From Phellopilus nigrolimitatus (Eukaryota; Basidiomycota; Agaricomycetes; Hymenochaetales; Hymenochaetaceae), in the NCBI GenBank assembly GCA_021029095.1, contig JAJOHG010000012.1, positions 620,001 to 684,000 of the forward strand: 64,000 nucleotides of DNA, written 5' to 3'. Position 1 is the stretch's first letter; every line of letters begins with the position of its first letter. The notes beneath the pieces were generated by a model. That model worked only from the letters and a program-made list of their open reading frames with translations, was not told where the DNA came from and searched no databases. Shown here one piece after another: positions 1-13,100 of this stretch. A program made the translations under genes and the position numbers.

Positions 1-701
1 ATTTCTCGGCTTCATCAAACGTGGTCGGTGAGTGGATCGGCAGTACTTAATTTGGTGCTCGGGACCTCATTGCCTATTTGTTGCTCAGGGTCTCGCGCAA
101 AAGAACAAAATACAGCTCGAGGCGTTACGGAAGTTAGCAGACCATGCACGAAATTATCATGAATATCGATCACGGTTACGGAATACAGCTCCTCCTGCCG
201 TCCCTTTCCTTGGTATGTTTGTGTAGAATACTGCACACTATGGCCCCACGTGCTGATCAATGCGCCGCCTGTTGTATAGGTCTTTACTTGACCGATCTCA
301 CGTTTTGTCGTGAAGGGAATCCATCCCACCGTGCTTCACCGCTGGCCCCTGAAAAGAAGCTACTGAACTTCAACAAGTATCATAAGCTGGCAAGGATCGT
401 GCAGGATATGCAACGATTTCAGGTTCCGTATAACCTTAAGGACATTCCCGAAGCCAGGCAGTACCTTCAATTCTGCCTTGACAAGACTAAAGATCTCGGC
501 GACCTGGATGATCTCTATCGAAGAAGGTATGCGCTTGCGTTTTTGGGCCATCACTAAGCTAACGATAAATTCAACAGTCAACTTCTGGAGCCGAAGCAAG
601 CCGCAGAGACACCCACAAACGGCGAACTAAAGACGTCGCTTTTCGGCTGGGGCGGCCGCTCACAGTCATCGTCGCAGACGTCGCAAGCAACGATCGCCTG
701 A
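1..701 (+). CDS. Ras guanine-nucleotide exchange factor, C-terminal part (5' end outside window)
   Basis: This is the 3' end of a CDC25/SOS-type RasGEF, which loads GTP onto Ras at membranes. Spliced exons are about 1-27, 89-212, 280-526 and 578-701, with donors GTGAGT, GTATGT and GTATGC and AG acceptors, ending in TGA at 699-701. The product contains PFLGLYLTDLTFCREGNPSH, then NFNKYHKLARIVQDMQRFQ and DLDDLYRRS, all hallmark strings of the catalytic CDC25 domain C-terminal helices. A short Ser/Thr/Gln-rich tail follows. The upstream part, with the REM domain and any SH3 domain, lies outside the window, so the exact paralogue cannot be named. Confidence 0.9.
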
Positions 702-3700
702 ATACACCTCACTATACCATCCCTTTATCAATAAATAACGAATCAATAACGATTGTTGACAGTACTGTATCTTTATCCAGATTTTTGGGGCTTTCATCAT
801 CGTGTTGTTTTTATGGACGTGAACACCTATCCTCACATGTAAAGCCCTTTTACCTTTTCCTTCTATGACCTGCTTTTGCCAGGCCTTTTCTCCTTCTGCC
901 TCAGTTCCTTCCTTTCTTCAGCCAGTCACGGTTGTGTTTCTATGCTATTTATCCCACATCGTCGTTGCATCTGACGCTAAGGGTATCGTCGCCCTTTTTT
1001 CTTCTTAAACATTCTCCGTATCATACATTACTATCTCATTACAATGCTTCTCTACTTCCTTATTCACGTTCATCATGATCATAACACTATCTTTGCTCTG
1101 TATAAGACTTGTCATAGCCTTGTTTATTACATGGATAATCTAATGCGTCCTTGGCCTTCTCGACCTCTTGATAAACTCACTCAGTAACTTGCACGCAACT
1201 TCAAGTTTAGGGGCTGTGAAATATTTCGGTTTTTGGTAAAAGTGCACCTTGCTGATAAGTACCTGATGAGACTTCTGCTTTCCCTGGCAAGTCGAATTAC
1301 ACATGAGCATCTTCGATGTCTGAGGTTTGATATTTATAGAGTACCAAAGTCATCTTACTCCTATACGTATTTCTATTTCCTCTGCTAACGTGGCGAATCC
1401 TTTTTTTTATCTCGAACGTGCTGAGAAGCATGAACGGATTTCAATTGAATCAGGAAGGCTCAGAAAATTCATTCGAAGCAAAAGGAGACGGACGTGATTA
1501 ATCAATGAATACGAAAAGGTGTATGCGATCCAGCTCCGTACGCCGCCGAGGAAATTCAGCAGGTTGTAGTATGCGCTCAGACTGGGCATACCCTCTTTGT
1601 CTTGGTTAGGTTTGGCTACCTACCGGGGCTATTTACCCGTTGAATTTCGATAAGTATATACGCCGGAGTGTATTGTAGAGAATAGAGGCAGCGCGATTGC
1701 TGAAGAAATATGACAAACCGGGCCAAGAAGGAAAGGTACGCATATTCCGTCGCCTTTTTCCCAGCAACCAAGAACGCTGTCATTCTTGGAGAGGAAAATC
1801 AGTTTATCGTGCGAGTGATTGTTTAGAATACAACTTACGATCAACTTGAAGCAGATCTTCGTCCACCGTTTTCTGCGATTCTGGAAGGTCTGTGTGCATT
1901 TTCGCATTGATGAAGAACAACTCCTTTGCGATCCGATAACTTGAGTAAATTCGTTGAATTCAATGTGAGATTTAACAAGATCAAGAAAAACGTGCGTTTT
2001 CTCCCATGTGGCGCATTGTGGGCTGCGTTTTCTTGTTTGTCTTTCTTTTTTTCTTTTCTTTCTTTTGAAGAGCTTGAGCAGTCCATAAGACCGATCAGTT
2101 GTGCTTCTAGTCGATAGTCAGAACCTTTGTTTTATTAGGAGGTCAAATCGTATGTCTCACTCGAGAGAATTGTTGCCGTGAGGATAATGACGTACAAAGT
2201 GGTGCGACTAAGCCAGTATAACATTTCAAAATCATGGGGACATTGTTCCACAAAAATATCTGTCTTCCAAATATTTATGGCGCTGTAAAGGTCGCCAAAG
2301 AAAGTCAGCAAATTTGACTGAGATTGAAACAACTAGATTCTCCACGTTAAAAAGCATGGGCGTCATATTCCTCTGAACGCCCCGGCCCGTTGCTGCAGTG
2401 CCTTGTTCCAATTAACTCGCTATCCTTTTTCACTATACTGCGCCTTAAGAGAAAGAAAAGACTTAACGGTTGAACCGAAATTGCATGAGTTACAAACGTA
2501 TATGCTGTCCGAGTTTATCCTACAATGAAGATATTATCAACAGAGATAACAATGCTATAAGCAGTCTATGAGGAGAGAGCCTCTCACCATGCAGGCTGCA
2601 GTCGCCGAGGAGCATTGTAGTTCGTCCACCACTGCCTGCGTTTCTATACAATCAGCTCTTCAGCGCTTTGGCAGCGAGCACAGCTCCCAGCGCATCGAAT
2701 TACATAAATTGTGGGAAACACGGCTCTCTCCGACCGACCGATCTTCGTCATGCCCTCTTGCGGTATGCTCAGCCACAACTTGACACTTCTCAGTGCTCAC
2801 TGCTTTATGCTTTCAAATTTACACCTCATAGTCAAATACTGAAGTTTCTTTATTTTTTAAACCTTCCGACTCTGACATTTTAATAGTACAAATTCGGACC
2901 TTCACAATTTATTTTTCCCCATCGCTGTAGCCGCAACATCAGTCGACGCTGCGAAATTTTGATATCTTCAATAGGAGCGCAGCTGATGGTACAAAAAGGC
3001 ATATAAAATTGGCTTTGCATGCGGTAAGCGAATCTCAAATAATTTGGCATTGCATACTCTCAACTTTCTCTTCTTGGTACCTGGTACCTTGCGCTGCGGC
3101 GCCTATCATTTCTCCGAGTGCCTGCTTCCTCGGTATACAGTGCCTGCTTCTTGGCCGGCGCATCGAAATATTTTCAGAATATGTTCATTTCAATGATACG
3201 CGCATGAGCTTCGCCCATAAATGAAATCCATACTTCCTTGAAGTCCTCCACGTCGCGCTTAACCTGTTCTCATCTTATTGGTAGATTTTAGCAAGCCAGT
3301 ATCACCGAGACCAATATACCTGATTTGTGAGCGATGCGGCTTGTGTCGATACTTCTCCAGCACGTTTGTTGTACGCTTAGCTGCCTCACAAATACGAACT
3401 TTAGGAGTTCTGCTCTCAACGACTCGAAGTCGCGATGTCGCTTCTTTTAAAACCTTTGGACTGCTTGTTAAACTGAAATTAATCGTGGTTTTTGTTTGAA
3501 TCAAATGTCCAAATGGAACAACTATGGATGAGCGTGAAGATAAACAAGCTTGCATTCTAGAGAAACGGGCCGATTCGCCTTCTCCTGTTTACTTCTTCTC
3601 TCGGAAGTCGATAACTGACATGTGCGAATGCGTCAAGATTCTCCATTGGGAGGACCCACCTTATGAGCTGCATGCCTCATTAAGGGGACCTGTAATCAGA

Positions 3701-6700
3701 AGGCTTCTATGCTGTATGATAGGCGCGTGCATGGGGTTCCCCGAGACGGCATGCTGGTATCAACAATTTATTGAGCTTTTATCAAATTCGTGGGGGTCTA
3801 CTTTTGAGTAATGCCGACTGGTACATTTTTGTTGTGGTTGTACTCATAACATTACTATAATCAACTACATAGTTTCGCACTAAAGAGCGTTGAAACTCAA
3901 CCTCATGACTCTTGCTGTGTCTACCGTGGCATTAAATGTCGTTCCGCTTAAACTACTAGACCATACCAGCATTGGCATGGTCTATTGATCCAGAAGGAAT
4001 ATTGACAACGTCTCTCTTTGCATCTATATCCAAAATCAGTTTACTCCTCCAATGCTTGTCACGTTATTTCATATCATTTCGTATCATATAAAGGCCCACA
4101 GAATCGAGCAAGGGGCGCGGCCGGCGAAGCCTAGCTTGTCTTTTAGCTGACAGTCGTAAGTGGAGCTGGTGGAGGTCCGATAATGCCAGATTATGGTTGT
4201 TTGGACAGTCGAAGGAAAGTGAGTTTTGATTTACGTGACCGAGTTGCAACATGGAGCGAAGAACGGCGGTTATTGGCTCTGGTAGTTTGGCGTCACGAAA
4301 GTCGTGCACGTAGGCTGTCCGATGATCGCATAAGAAAATACCGACTTCATTCTGTGAGTAGGATGAAGAGTAGAAGATGAATTCAGAACTTGAGAATGAT
4401 TGGTTATGACGAAGATGGGAGTGACTCATGGCAATCATATTATTCATGAGCATCTGCTGGACGAATAGTCATTATACCTTTAACTCAAAATCCTTGATAG
4501 AGAAAGAATATTGAGGGACAATGCATCCCGTCCACTTGCAAGGTCCCACATGTCAATTGCTTCTGTTAATTTCGGTGGTACTTACGCCATGCTCGCGGAA
4601 GACTCGGAATCAGTAACGTTAATTTTCCGATGCCCGTGATATCCGTCGTAAATAAAAGTTACTTACAGTACATCTCGATAGCTGAAGGATATGAAATCCA
4701 CTGGAAACTGTTCACGTACACTTTACGGTAGACTTTCCTGTTAGCTTTCCGCGTAGGGGAAAGATCCCGAGCCACTGATGCCGCCTAATTTCGAATAAGT
4801 ACGGGATGTGGCTACAGCATGTCGCTTGTCCAACCGTATTACGTAACGAAAACCACGCGAGCAGCGTTTAGATAAATTCCACTTCACTCCTCTGTGTTAG
4901 GACTTCGCTTTCATAGCTCTTTTCCCCAGCGCTTGCAGCGCGGACTGACTTGATGGAGGCCGAGGAATTAAAACTTAAGCTTGGCAACTTCTCAAAAAGC
5001 CCCAAGAACGGTACTTTCGAGCGTGTCTGCCGGTTCGTCGTTCTTTTCCCTCTGCCTCAAGGAAGATGGCATTCTTTAAGTTTCCGGCAGGCACGATGCA
5101 GCTCTTCTTATTTTGATGAAAGATAACACGTACAGACAACGGACTCCGGAGATGGCAGAAAACTCGGAGTCACCCTAAAGTCCTGCCAGTAGTATCTGTG
5201 ACTAGTTCGCTGTCAATACATGCAGAGCCTGAACATGCAGACTTAGTTGTCCGCTTCCTCGAGAACCTCCAGGGTCGCTAACGCAGATGGTGTTCGCGCA
5301 AGGAGATGTACGTAGACTAGCTGGAAATTCTAAATTCTACGCAGAATTGAACCTACTCATAACCAACTTCCACGGAAAAAAACAATTCCACGGAAAATAG
5401 GACTTACATGACAGTTACCAAGCCAAATGCACAATCCGGCGGGTAGTTGAATGTCATGCTGTCAGAATCTCACGATTGCTGCTTTGCCTTGTACATATTT
5501 ACAATGCGAGGAGCAGCGAATTGTGCAATACAAGGAACGACTGGGGTTCTAGCGACAGCCTTCCGAGAAGTGAAAAGCATCCACTTAGGTGCATCCAGTG
5601 CCAAGCTCAGAATTGGAAGACCTTTCTCCAGGCTGTAAATAAATGGATCGCAAGCTATACTTTCCCCTGGCAATTTTTTGTAAGTCGAATTAGTTGAATA
5701 AGAAGAAGGATATAACTATTTCCTCACCCAGAAGATGAGTAATTTTCTTTTTTCGCTGATTCTTTCTTTTGAGCAGAGCTCTGGAATTACGCCATGGCTT
5801 CACAGCGCTTCGCCCCCTGTTTCGAGTCTAAATTCCAGCGAGGAACGAGGAATGCACGCATTCGTCCGCCAAGCATAATTCAAACAGCAAAAAGAAAAGA
5901 AAAGGAAAACATAGCTGCGATTGATCAGACCGCATGGCTGGTGTGGTCAATTGACAGCATGAGGACTGGAAATAGCCGATGAGAGTCAGGTGGCTTGATA
6001 TTGGGATTGACTGAAGAAACAGAGGCATCGATGGTTATTTTCCATCTTTGCAATAGAACGATGGAGAAACAACAAACAGAGGCAGAAGATCAAGGAGGAC
6101 AAGGTCTGTGATGAGGGAGCTGAGGCGAAAGAAGCGAAAGAGTGGTTGGTTCACGGAGATCGCCGAAATTCTTTGGGTCTGCTGCTCAGTTGGTCAATCC
6201 GGTACATACGGCCTTCATAGCTGCGCGACTCGGAGTACTTTGGTATTAATAACTTCCTTCTCCTTCAGCTGACTTTTCAAATCTGCAATTCGCGAATATA
6301 CATCAAGTCTCTCCTGGACGTTTCAAAACTTACGGTGTTTGATATGTGAACAGGACGCATACGCCTGCTCGTACCGTTCTTTTGCTTGTCGTCGAGTACG
6401 TGTCCAGTTCAGCATTACTAATTTCAGTCTCGTTGTGTATGTTCTTGGAGCTCCACCGAGATCGTCTGGATCTCTTCGATTAAGAGCAAGCTGCCGTATG
6501 TTTGCGCTTCTCATCTCAAGTTAAAGTTCCTGTGGTAATTACTCGCAGGATGCATAGCTGCGCAGGTGACGAAGGCAAAGCCTCGCGTACCCCGGATGGT
6601 ATTCAGGAATCAAACCGGCGTGGATTAGGAAGACATTATATTTAGCAGACATATCGCACTCTTCTTCCTTAGGGCGACGATGCGGTGGATGTATGTTTTG

Positions 6701-7823
6701 TCTTATGTGATGCCGCTATAGCCCCGTTTGAGCTCTCAGGCTCTCATATTTCCGGCACTGATCCTTTCGAAAACATATCCTTTGCTCTCACGTCAACGGC
6801 TATGTCGCTGTGGGCGCAGTTACTTGGTCTATTGTTGTAACCTGGACACTCACTCACTCTAGTCAACTTCGCAGGTTTCGCAGATTAGCCTCAACTGGAT
6901 ATCGGCCGAGCGTACGCTAATAGAATCGAGAAGGATCAATATTAGCGTAGGGTGCTCCTCTTTCTCAAAACAGACTTTCTGCCAGGTTCCGCTGTATTAC
7001 TCAGACCAAATTCGCATTTGCAGGGTCGTGTCGGCAGAGGATTGGAACGATTATATTAGCTGAAGGTGAGTTGTCAGCGAGTTCGGGATAAATTCAGACA
7101 TTGAGTTATTGGAATAAGGGGAATATTCCTTGATGCTCTGGCTTAGAGACAAAGAACATTCGGTTCCGACGAGATCATATATTTTACCAGAAGAAGCATA
7201 TTAAGAAACACCTATAAATCCCTTCTAGGCTCATAGAAACTATAAATGAAATTCAAATCTGCAAGATCAGCCAGCGGCTGCAAGAACTCGAGATCTCAAA
7301 TTCCGGGCGAAATCAGGCACTGTATAGTACATGGACCCTATCAGTGTCCGGGCGAATTCAGATCGAATTGCCCGATATCGTGCTCCGGCGTCGATAGGCC
7401 TCTCTTGCCGCAGGCGGCAGCTGTCATCGCGCTTCGAAACCCTTCAGAACACCTTGGAGACGGCACCTGGCTGGATCAGAACATTTTCGAGGACCCGGAC
7501 ACTCGCTTATATCCTAATTCTGCGGGAATTAACCGATTTTCACCCAGCATCATGTGCCATACGAGGCGTTTTTTTCTCTGCTCCATACTCTCTTTCTCTC
7601 TTCCTTTCTCCTTCTCTGTCTCTCTGTTCTCCGTCCCAGATATTTACTTCAGTGCTTACATATTCGAAACTCACTTATTTTGCTGGTGCAGGGCAGTTTC
7701 GTTCAGAATTAGAACAAAGCTACCAGCCGCCTATATAAACCCCCACATTGACATCGTCGACCACACTCCTTCACTCGTCTCTTGTGACATCTTCCTGAGG
7801 CTCAACCTGACGTGCTCACTGCT
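702..7823. other. Gene-poor 7.1 kb region
   Basis: No open frame here is longer than about 210 codons and none shows a recognisable domain or convincing splice chain. AT-rich 3' flank of the RasGEF gene (AATAAATAA-like strings near 730-745) gives way to unremarkable sequence. A short direct repeat (ATTCCACGGAAAA, two copies near 5368-5398) and CT-rich tracts near 7570-7630 are the only visible structure. The last 100 bases are the aquaporin promoter. I see no terminal inverted repeats or transposase remnant, but decayed elements could escape reading by eye. Confidence 0.5.
7731..7739 (+). promoter_or_regulatory. TATA box of the aquaporin gene
   Basis: CTATATAAA lies about 90 bases before the aquaporin ATG at 7824, just downstream of a long pyrimidine-rich tract. 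Spacing fits a TATA box with a 5' leader of about 60 bases. It is a sequence match only. Confidence 0.5.
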
Positions 7824-9350
7824 ATGTCTATCTCCGACCAATCTACAAAGACTGGCGTCAACCGCCTGACGGTCACGTCTATGGACGAGGCCTCTACTGC
7901 CCAGCCGAGCGTGCATTCCGGTCATGACGTGGAGTACTACACTAAGTACCCAAATCGCTGGTCAAGGCTACGGTACGCGCTTATTTCTATGCTCTGTCTG
8001 TTTCCGTGAACTCACTCGTCTTTGCTGCTATGCTAATCAGGTTCACTATTCGCGAACCAGCCGCAGAGTTCCTTGGAACTATGATCCTCGTGATGTTTGG
8101 TACTGCGGGAAACGCGCAGGGTAACCTGTTCGATAGTACGAAAGTATCTTCCTCGTCCGCCGGTGTACGTCGTTGGAGTTTCCTTCTACGTTTCGTTCGA
8201 AGAGCTTATAATGTCCATATTATAGGGTTGGCTATCTGTCGCCTTCGGTTGGGGATTGGGTGTGTTGTTTTATTTTCTGTACCTAGTATAGGTGGCTGAC
8301 ATCCATGTGCAGGCGTCGGACTCGGTGCATGGGTTGCCGCAGGCATCAGCGGCGGACACATTAACCCAGCGGTCAGCCGTTTCTTTCGCGTCTAATTTCC
8401 GATTTAGCATTTGACTGACCTGACTCTTCTCTGCATTTAGATTACGATCGCGCTCGCTACCTTCCGCGATTTCCCTTGGCGGAAGGTCCCGGCGTTCATC
8501 TTCGCGCAGCTCTTGGGTGGGGTTGTTGGCGCCGCGATCACATACGCCAACTACTTTCACGCTATTAACCTCTTTGAGGGCGGTGCCGGCGTGCGCACTG
8601 TCCCCGGCACTGCGTCACTGTTCGGAACATATGCGGTATGCCTCGATACACTTTATTTATCGCTCAAAATGACTACTAACAACATGATTTATTCAGGTCT
8701 CTTACATGTCTAATGGTGAGTTAAGAAAGTACATGGCGTACTGTAAACATTATGGCTTATTTTTGTTTTCCTTGTTTACACCTCGGTTTTTAGTCTCCGC
8801 ATTTTGGGATGAAGTGAGGACTTCTCAAAAGACACAATCTAGCATGTTTCACATACATATTCTTCTCAACAGTTTTTGGGCACCTTCCTCTTGGTCATTG
8901 TCTTACTCGCGGTGACAGATAAACGTAACGGCCCGCCACCGGCAGGACTTGTCCCGCTCGTGCTGTTCCTTGTCGTCTTCGGCATCGCCATGGTTTTCGG
9001 AGCGCAGACAGGCCAGTTTTGTCTACCCTCTCTTTCTAAAACGAAGTAGACTTACTTGACGTGCAACAGGTTTTGCGATCAACCCCGCTCGCGATCTTGG
9101 CCCGCGCATCTTTTCAGCGATGGCCGGTTATGGGCGCGAAGTCTTCAACTTCCGGCACCAATACTGGCTATGGTGCGGCGTCCTTGCGCCAATCCTCGGC
9201 GCACTCGTCGCGACTTTCGTCTACGACACGCTCCTATACACCGGTAATGAGAGTGTGATCAATCGCCCGAGCGCGAGCGCACGTGCCCTACACGCTCATG
9301 CTCCCAACCAGGAACGCCAAAAAATGCCCGCTGGCATAGACAATGTTTAG
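7824..9350 (+). CDS. Aquaporin / aquaglyceroporin (MIP family channel)
   Basis: Membrane channel for water and probably glycerol. Nine exons (7824-7972, 8041-8164, 8226-8259, 8313-8371, 8441-8635, 8697-8715, 8794-8813, 8873-9011, 9070-9350) join to an uninterrupted 339-residue protein. It has the six-span MIP fold with both NPA boxes: GGHINPAITIA in the first half and [13 protein letters not shown] in the second. Asp after the second NPA (NPARD) is typical of glycerol-conducting members. The N-terminal 50 residues and the tail are hydrophilic and probably cytosolic. Two exons are only 19 and 20 nt, and the last intron (9012-9069) appears to start with GC rather than GT. ATG 7824 is the first in-frame start after the TATA box. 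Confidence 0.93.
9012..9069 (+). other. Candidate GC-AG intron in the aquaporin gene
   Basis: The conserved stretch [13 protein letters not shown] is only read in frame if the intron begins at GC (9012) and ends at AG (9069). No GT donor nearby restores the frame. Confidence 0.6.
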
Positions 9351-9830
9351 AAAATCGCACCTGGGAAATCGGACTTCCGCGCCTTTTTGATTGTCTCTTT
9401 TGAACTACTGAGTTTTCGGTGCTAGATATATCTCCTGATCCTGTACGCCATGATCTCCTGTTCTTCTCCAGTTGTCATCCCTTTTCCTCTGTGCTCTCGC
9501 GGGTTCCTTTTTGGTTACTAAATCATGTTCTCCTTATCTACATGTACGTTGTTGCCTGAGCCCTCTGTTCCCACAGTTGCTTGACGCAATATATGATCTT
9601 TCCGCAACAGCGGCCTACACATAGTCTATGGCGAAACTTACTTAAGTAGGAAATGACGTAGGCACATTGAGTCAGGCACTTTGGTATTATTAGTAAGCTC
9701 GACGCGTCGCGTCTGACGTCGAACTCCTGTCGTACAACACAGTCGCAATTTCATCGGTTTCCGTTCCATGTTCTCAGCTGCTTGAAGGTGTCAATCGTGC
9801 TCGACATTTCGCTGCGAGAAGCTCGAGCTC
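9351..9830. other. Intergenic: aquaporin 3' flank and NCA2 promoter
   Basis: No coding sequence recognised. It separates two genes on the same strand. I see no clear TATA box for the downstream gene. Confidence 0.6.
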
Positions 9831-11941
9831 ATGTCGTCCTTCGCCGCTAACCACGTCCGCTCGCTGGTTGACGCGACCAAGACTATAAATGTCTCAATAC
9901 AGGCCAGAGATACTACGATATCCGTTTCTACCCAGAGGCCTCGCTCCCCCAGTCCCCGGAGAGCTGAGCTGTACTCCCTGCTCCGCGACTTCCCGTCTCC
10001 TCTGGATAAATCCGCGCTACGGACGACACTGAAAGCGCTCAGCGAGCGGGAAGAGCTGAAGCCTCAAACGACAAATTTAGTGTCTGCTTCAGCGCCAGAG
10101 GAATCTGAGGCTGAGGACCTTGCTATTGAAACCATCCTGGAAAGCAGGCTGGTCGTTGGCTTGTACGCGGAGACGCTGGATTTATGGCTGAAGGAGGCGA
10201 GTGATGCGGACTCGGAAGCAGAATGGTGGTCAGGCACGGCGCGGTCATGGCAGTCTGTCGCGTCATATCTCCTTGCTAGTACGTGAAATCCCATTCCATG
10301 ATCATAACTTGCCTGATATCCTTATAGCTCTCCCGGAGCGCTTGCAGCGCAGTTTCCATGCTATCTTGCATGCCATGCGCTCGCGAAATCTACCATTACG
10401 ACCTTCTTCGTTTACCCCACAATCGCTTCGGAATTTGTTTCCTCGTTCTCTGCGGCCAACGGCGCTCGCTACGGCTTTCTTTCCGCACCTTTATCATCAA
10501 CCTCATCTCCTGTTCACGTCGCCTTTTGAGCTAGCACGTCAGGAATGTCAGCTCCGACAAGAAAAACTTATTAAACTCAGAGACGAGCGCGCGGAGCAAC
10601 TAGGTGGGCTTCTGTCAATGGAGAGCGAACTCGGGCGCTCTATTCGACGACAAGAGCATATTGAGAAAATGGCTTCCAGGCTACAAGCAGCCGTTGAGGG
10701 TGGGGAACAGTCACTATCTGGCCCATTAAGTGTTTACAGCCCTGAGTCGGCGTGTCATCGCCTCGCTTTCAAACTTTTGCCTGCACACGCCTCAGCACAC
10801 GGCGAACTATTCGCATCGCTGCGTAGGCCATCACGTTTGACGCTGCTCTGGCCGCGCCTCGTCCTGCTGCCACCCGCTTTATTTGTGCTACTTCGTCTAG
10901 CGTATGATTCGCGTCAGTCAATCGCGGAGAGCGTGCTGCGTTCGCGCGACACGTTCAAGGGCTTCTGGTTTGGATATGTTCTCGAGCCACTGGAGGGCAT
11001 TTTGAATACCGTGCGTACTGGCGGGGACGATTCGGCGCGCATTGTCAGCCAGGAGGCAGTCAGAGCGGACATTGCGGTAAAGCCAAATCCATCTTAAACA
11101 ATCTAATGTTTGGCATTGAACGATGGTGTATACAGTCCCTAGAAAGAATGGCTGTTGCTTTGAGCAAAGACAAGCTGTCGCTCAGTGATTCGCAGCTCCA
11201 TAATCTTTCAGAGCAGATCCGTCAAGGTGACTTGACCCCCGTGCTCCGCATTTATGAAGAGGACATCCGTTCTCCTATTCGCGCAGCAGTCTCCGGGACG
11301 CTCGTTCGCTCTCTTCTTATCCAGATCCAAAAGGCGAAAGTGCGCTTTTTTCCTCCTCAGTAGCTCGTCATTGTTGCTCATATACTTGCGCTTTTCTTTT
11401 TCCAGGTTGATCTGGACCAGGCACTTTCGGGTATCGACAAGTTGCTCAAGTCTCAGGAGTTGACGTTCGCATTCGTTGGTGTCGCACCTGCGCTGACGGT
11501 TGTCTATGCTGCCGCGAGCTACGCGCGGAGCATTTGGTCAGGCGGGCGCGGGCGCAAAAGACTTGGCGGAAAGCGAAGGCGTGAAAGCGCGTGGCTTGCC
11601 ATCAGGCACGTTGAGCGCCTTCTCCTCACGAACCCAGGCTCGGAGTCGACGTCCTCCGCGTCATCCTCATCATCTGCGTTCGTATCCGCACCAGGCCCGG
11701 GACGGACCTCGCATACACGTCATCGCTCACGTCGGGCCTGCTGCTTATTGCGCTCGCGCGGTTGCGCACTTACGCAGAAGCGAACCTGCCAGCGCATTCT
11801 TTGTTGCGCGAGGGTGTTCTCGCAGATGTTGCGGACCTCGAAAACCCTGTGCTGGGTCGCGCAGAGAAGCTGCGTGTCGTCGAGCGCATGTGGCGTTCGT
11901 GGGGTTCGGTGCTCGGATGGGATTGCATGGGCAGGACGTAG
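9831..11941 (+). CDS. NCA2: NCA2-like mitochondrial protein (nuclear control of ATP synthase)
   Basis: Five exons (9831-10278, 10328-11076, 11136-11339, 11406-11644, 11695-11941) give 628 residues. The family signature FKGFWFGYVLEPLEGILNTV is present near residue 385, followed by an amphipathic region and two hydrophobic segments (FVGVAPALTVVYAAASYA and TSGLLLIALARLRTYAEANL), as in fungal Nca2. In yeast Nca2 sits in mitochondria and affects expression of the mtDNA-encoded Fo subunits Atp6 and Atp8. A role here is inferred from the family. The last intron is a 50-nt piece with a poor donor (GTCGAC). It was chosen because it is the only removal seen that joins the frame of AIRHVERLLL to that of SGLLLIALAR. 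The start is the first ATG of the long frame. Confidence 0.85.
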
Positions 11942-13100
11942 AAATACTTATTTCTTTGTCTTTTGATGGCAGTCAGATGTGTCTTGACGTTTCAGGAAAG
12001 AGCATCGGCACGAAACAGAGTAAAGATAGGCTGATTAAGTGACGCTTACAGCCGATGATGAAAGAGAAAGGAAGGAGTCTGGGGCGGTATGATGTTTGTC
12101 CGCGATATTGACCGGGGCAGCCTCGGGCCTTGAAAGCAGTGTGCTCTCTGTTTTGATTTACCAAACCTAAGGTAGGCTAGCGTTAGGAAATTTGCCCCTA
12201 GAGGTCTTGTGAAATGTTGCAAGAAGGCGCATTGAAGGCGTGATTCGTTAACGACGAACTAACCTCGAGATCGACGCCAAAAAACATTATCCGACATCGG
12301 CTCATCGTCACACTAAGTATTTTACGTCAAGGTATCTTAAAGAGCATCCGGTACAGTAAGTAACGTGGTATCCTCCACTTGCAGCGCTACCGCACAAAAC
12401 GATACTTATAAGTTATAAGGCTATGTGGGGAGACGTCGATGATCTCGCGATCATGTGAACGTCGAAACAAGCGCGCGACGCGACGCGTTAACTCACGTGG
12501 TTTCTGAGATGGGGCGCGTTTCCAACGCGACATCGGCAGTTCGGAACCCCATATGTAATAAGCGAGAGCTTTTTCGGATGCTGGCGCCACGCCGGTGGAC
12601 CCACATCTCCAAGCCTAACCTTCTGTTGTTGTCATTTTGGGTCCGCAGCTCCTCGTCTTAAGCACGCAATAAATAAATCTAACCCGAAAAAAAAGCATGT
12701 CTTTCGTAAAAGTTACCTGTGTTTTCGTGTCCGCATGCTTACAGCTCGCTTTCCTTGTGCCATCAAGGCAAATTTTCCGCTCAGTCCCCCATAATAATCG
12801 CGTACTCGCCAGACTCATCCGCAGTAATTCGAAGCCTAATTCTTCGACTACATGTAATAAACTTCCTGCAGTCAGCTGGCACACCTGTTAACCGACCGCG
12901 ATGCTCCACATGTCCCCGTCGGCCGAAAAGCAGACCCTGCCTTGCGTTCTGGTATAAATACGATGTCAAATTCTTTACTGTCAAATCATCAAACTTTTTT
13001 TCACTCACATCTCGACATCCGCAAAGTCGTCTTTCGTCTTTTCCTCTCACATCTACCGCCTCTAAAGTTCACTCTTTCAACACACCTTCCTTGCATCATC
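11942..13100. other. Intergenic: NCA2 3' flank and promoter of the Ser/Ala-rich protein
   Basis: No gene recognised. It contains short stop-rich frames only, a CG-rich patch near 12470-12500 and a TATA box near the right end. Confidence 0.6.
12953..12960 (+). promoter_or_regulatory. TATA box of the secreted Ser/Ala-rich gene
   Basis: TATAAATA lies 141-148 bases before ATG 13101, followed by a pyrimidine-rich leader (TTTTTTTCACTCACATCTC...), the usual layout of strongly expressed fungal genes. Confidence 0.55.

Noticed and set aside
4064..4453. 129-codon minus frame in the gene-poor region
   Set aside because: No recognisable motif, no splice partners, composition like random sequence.
7246..7869. 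207-codon plus frame before the aquaporin
   Set aside because: Spans the TATA box, pyrimidine tract and aquaporin start; low-complexity leader sequence without a domain.
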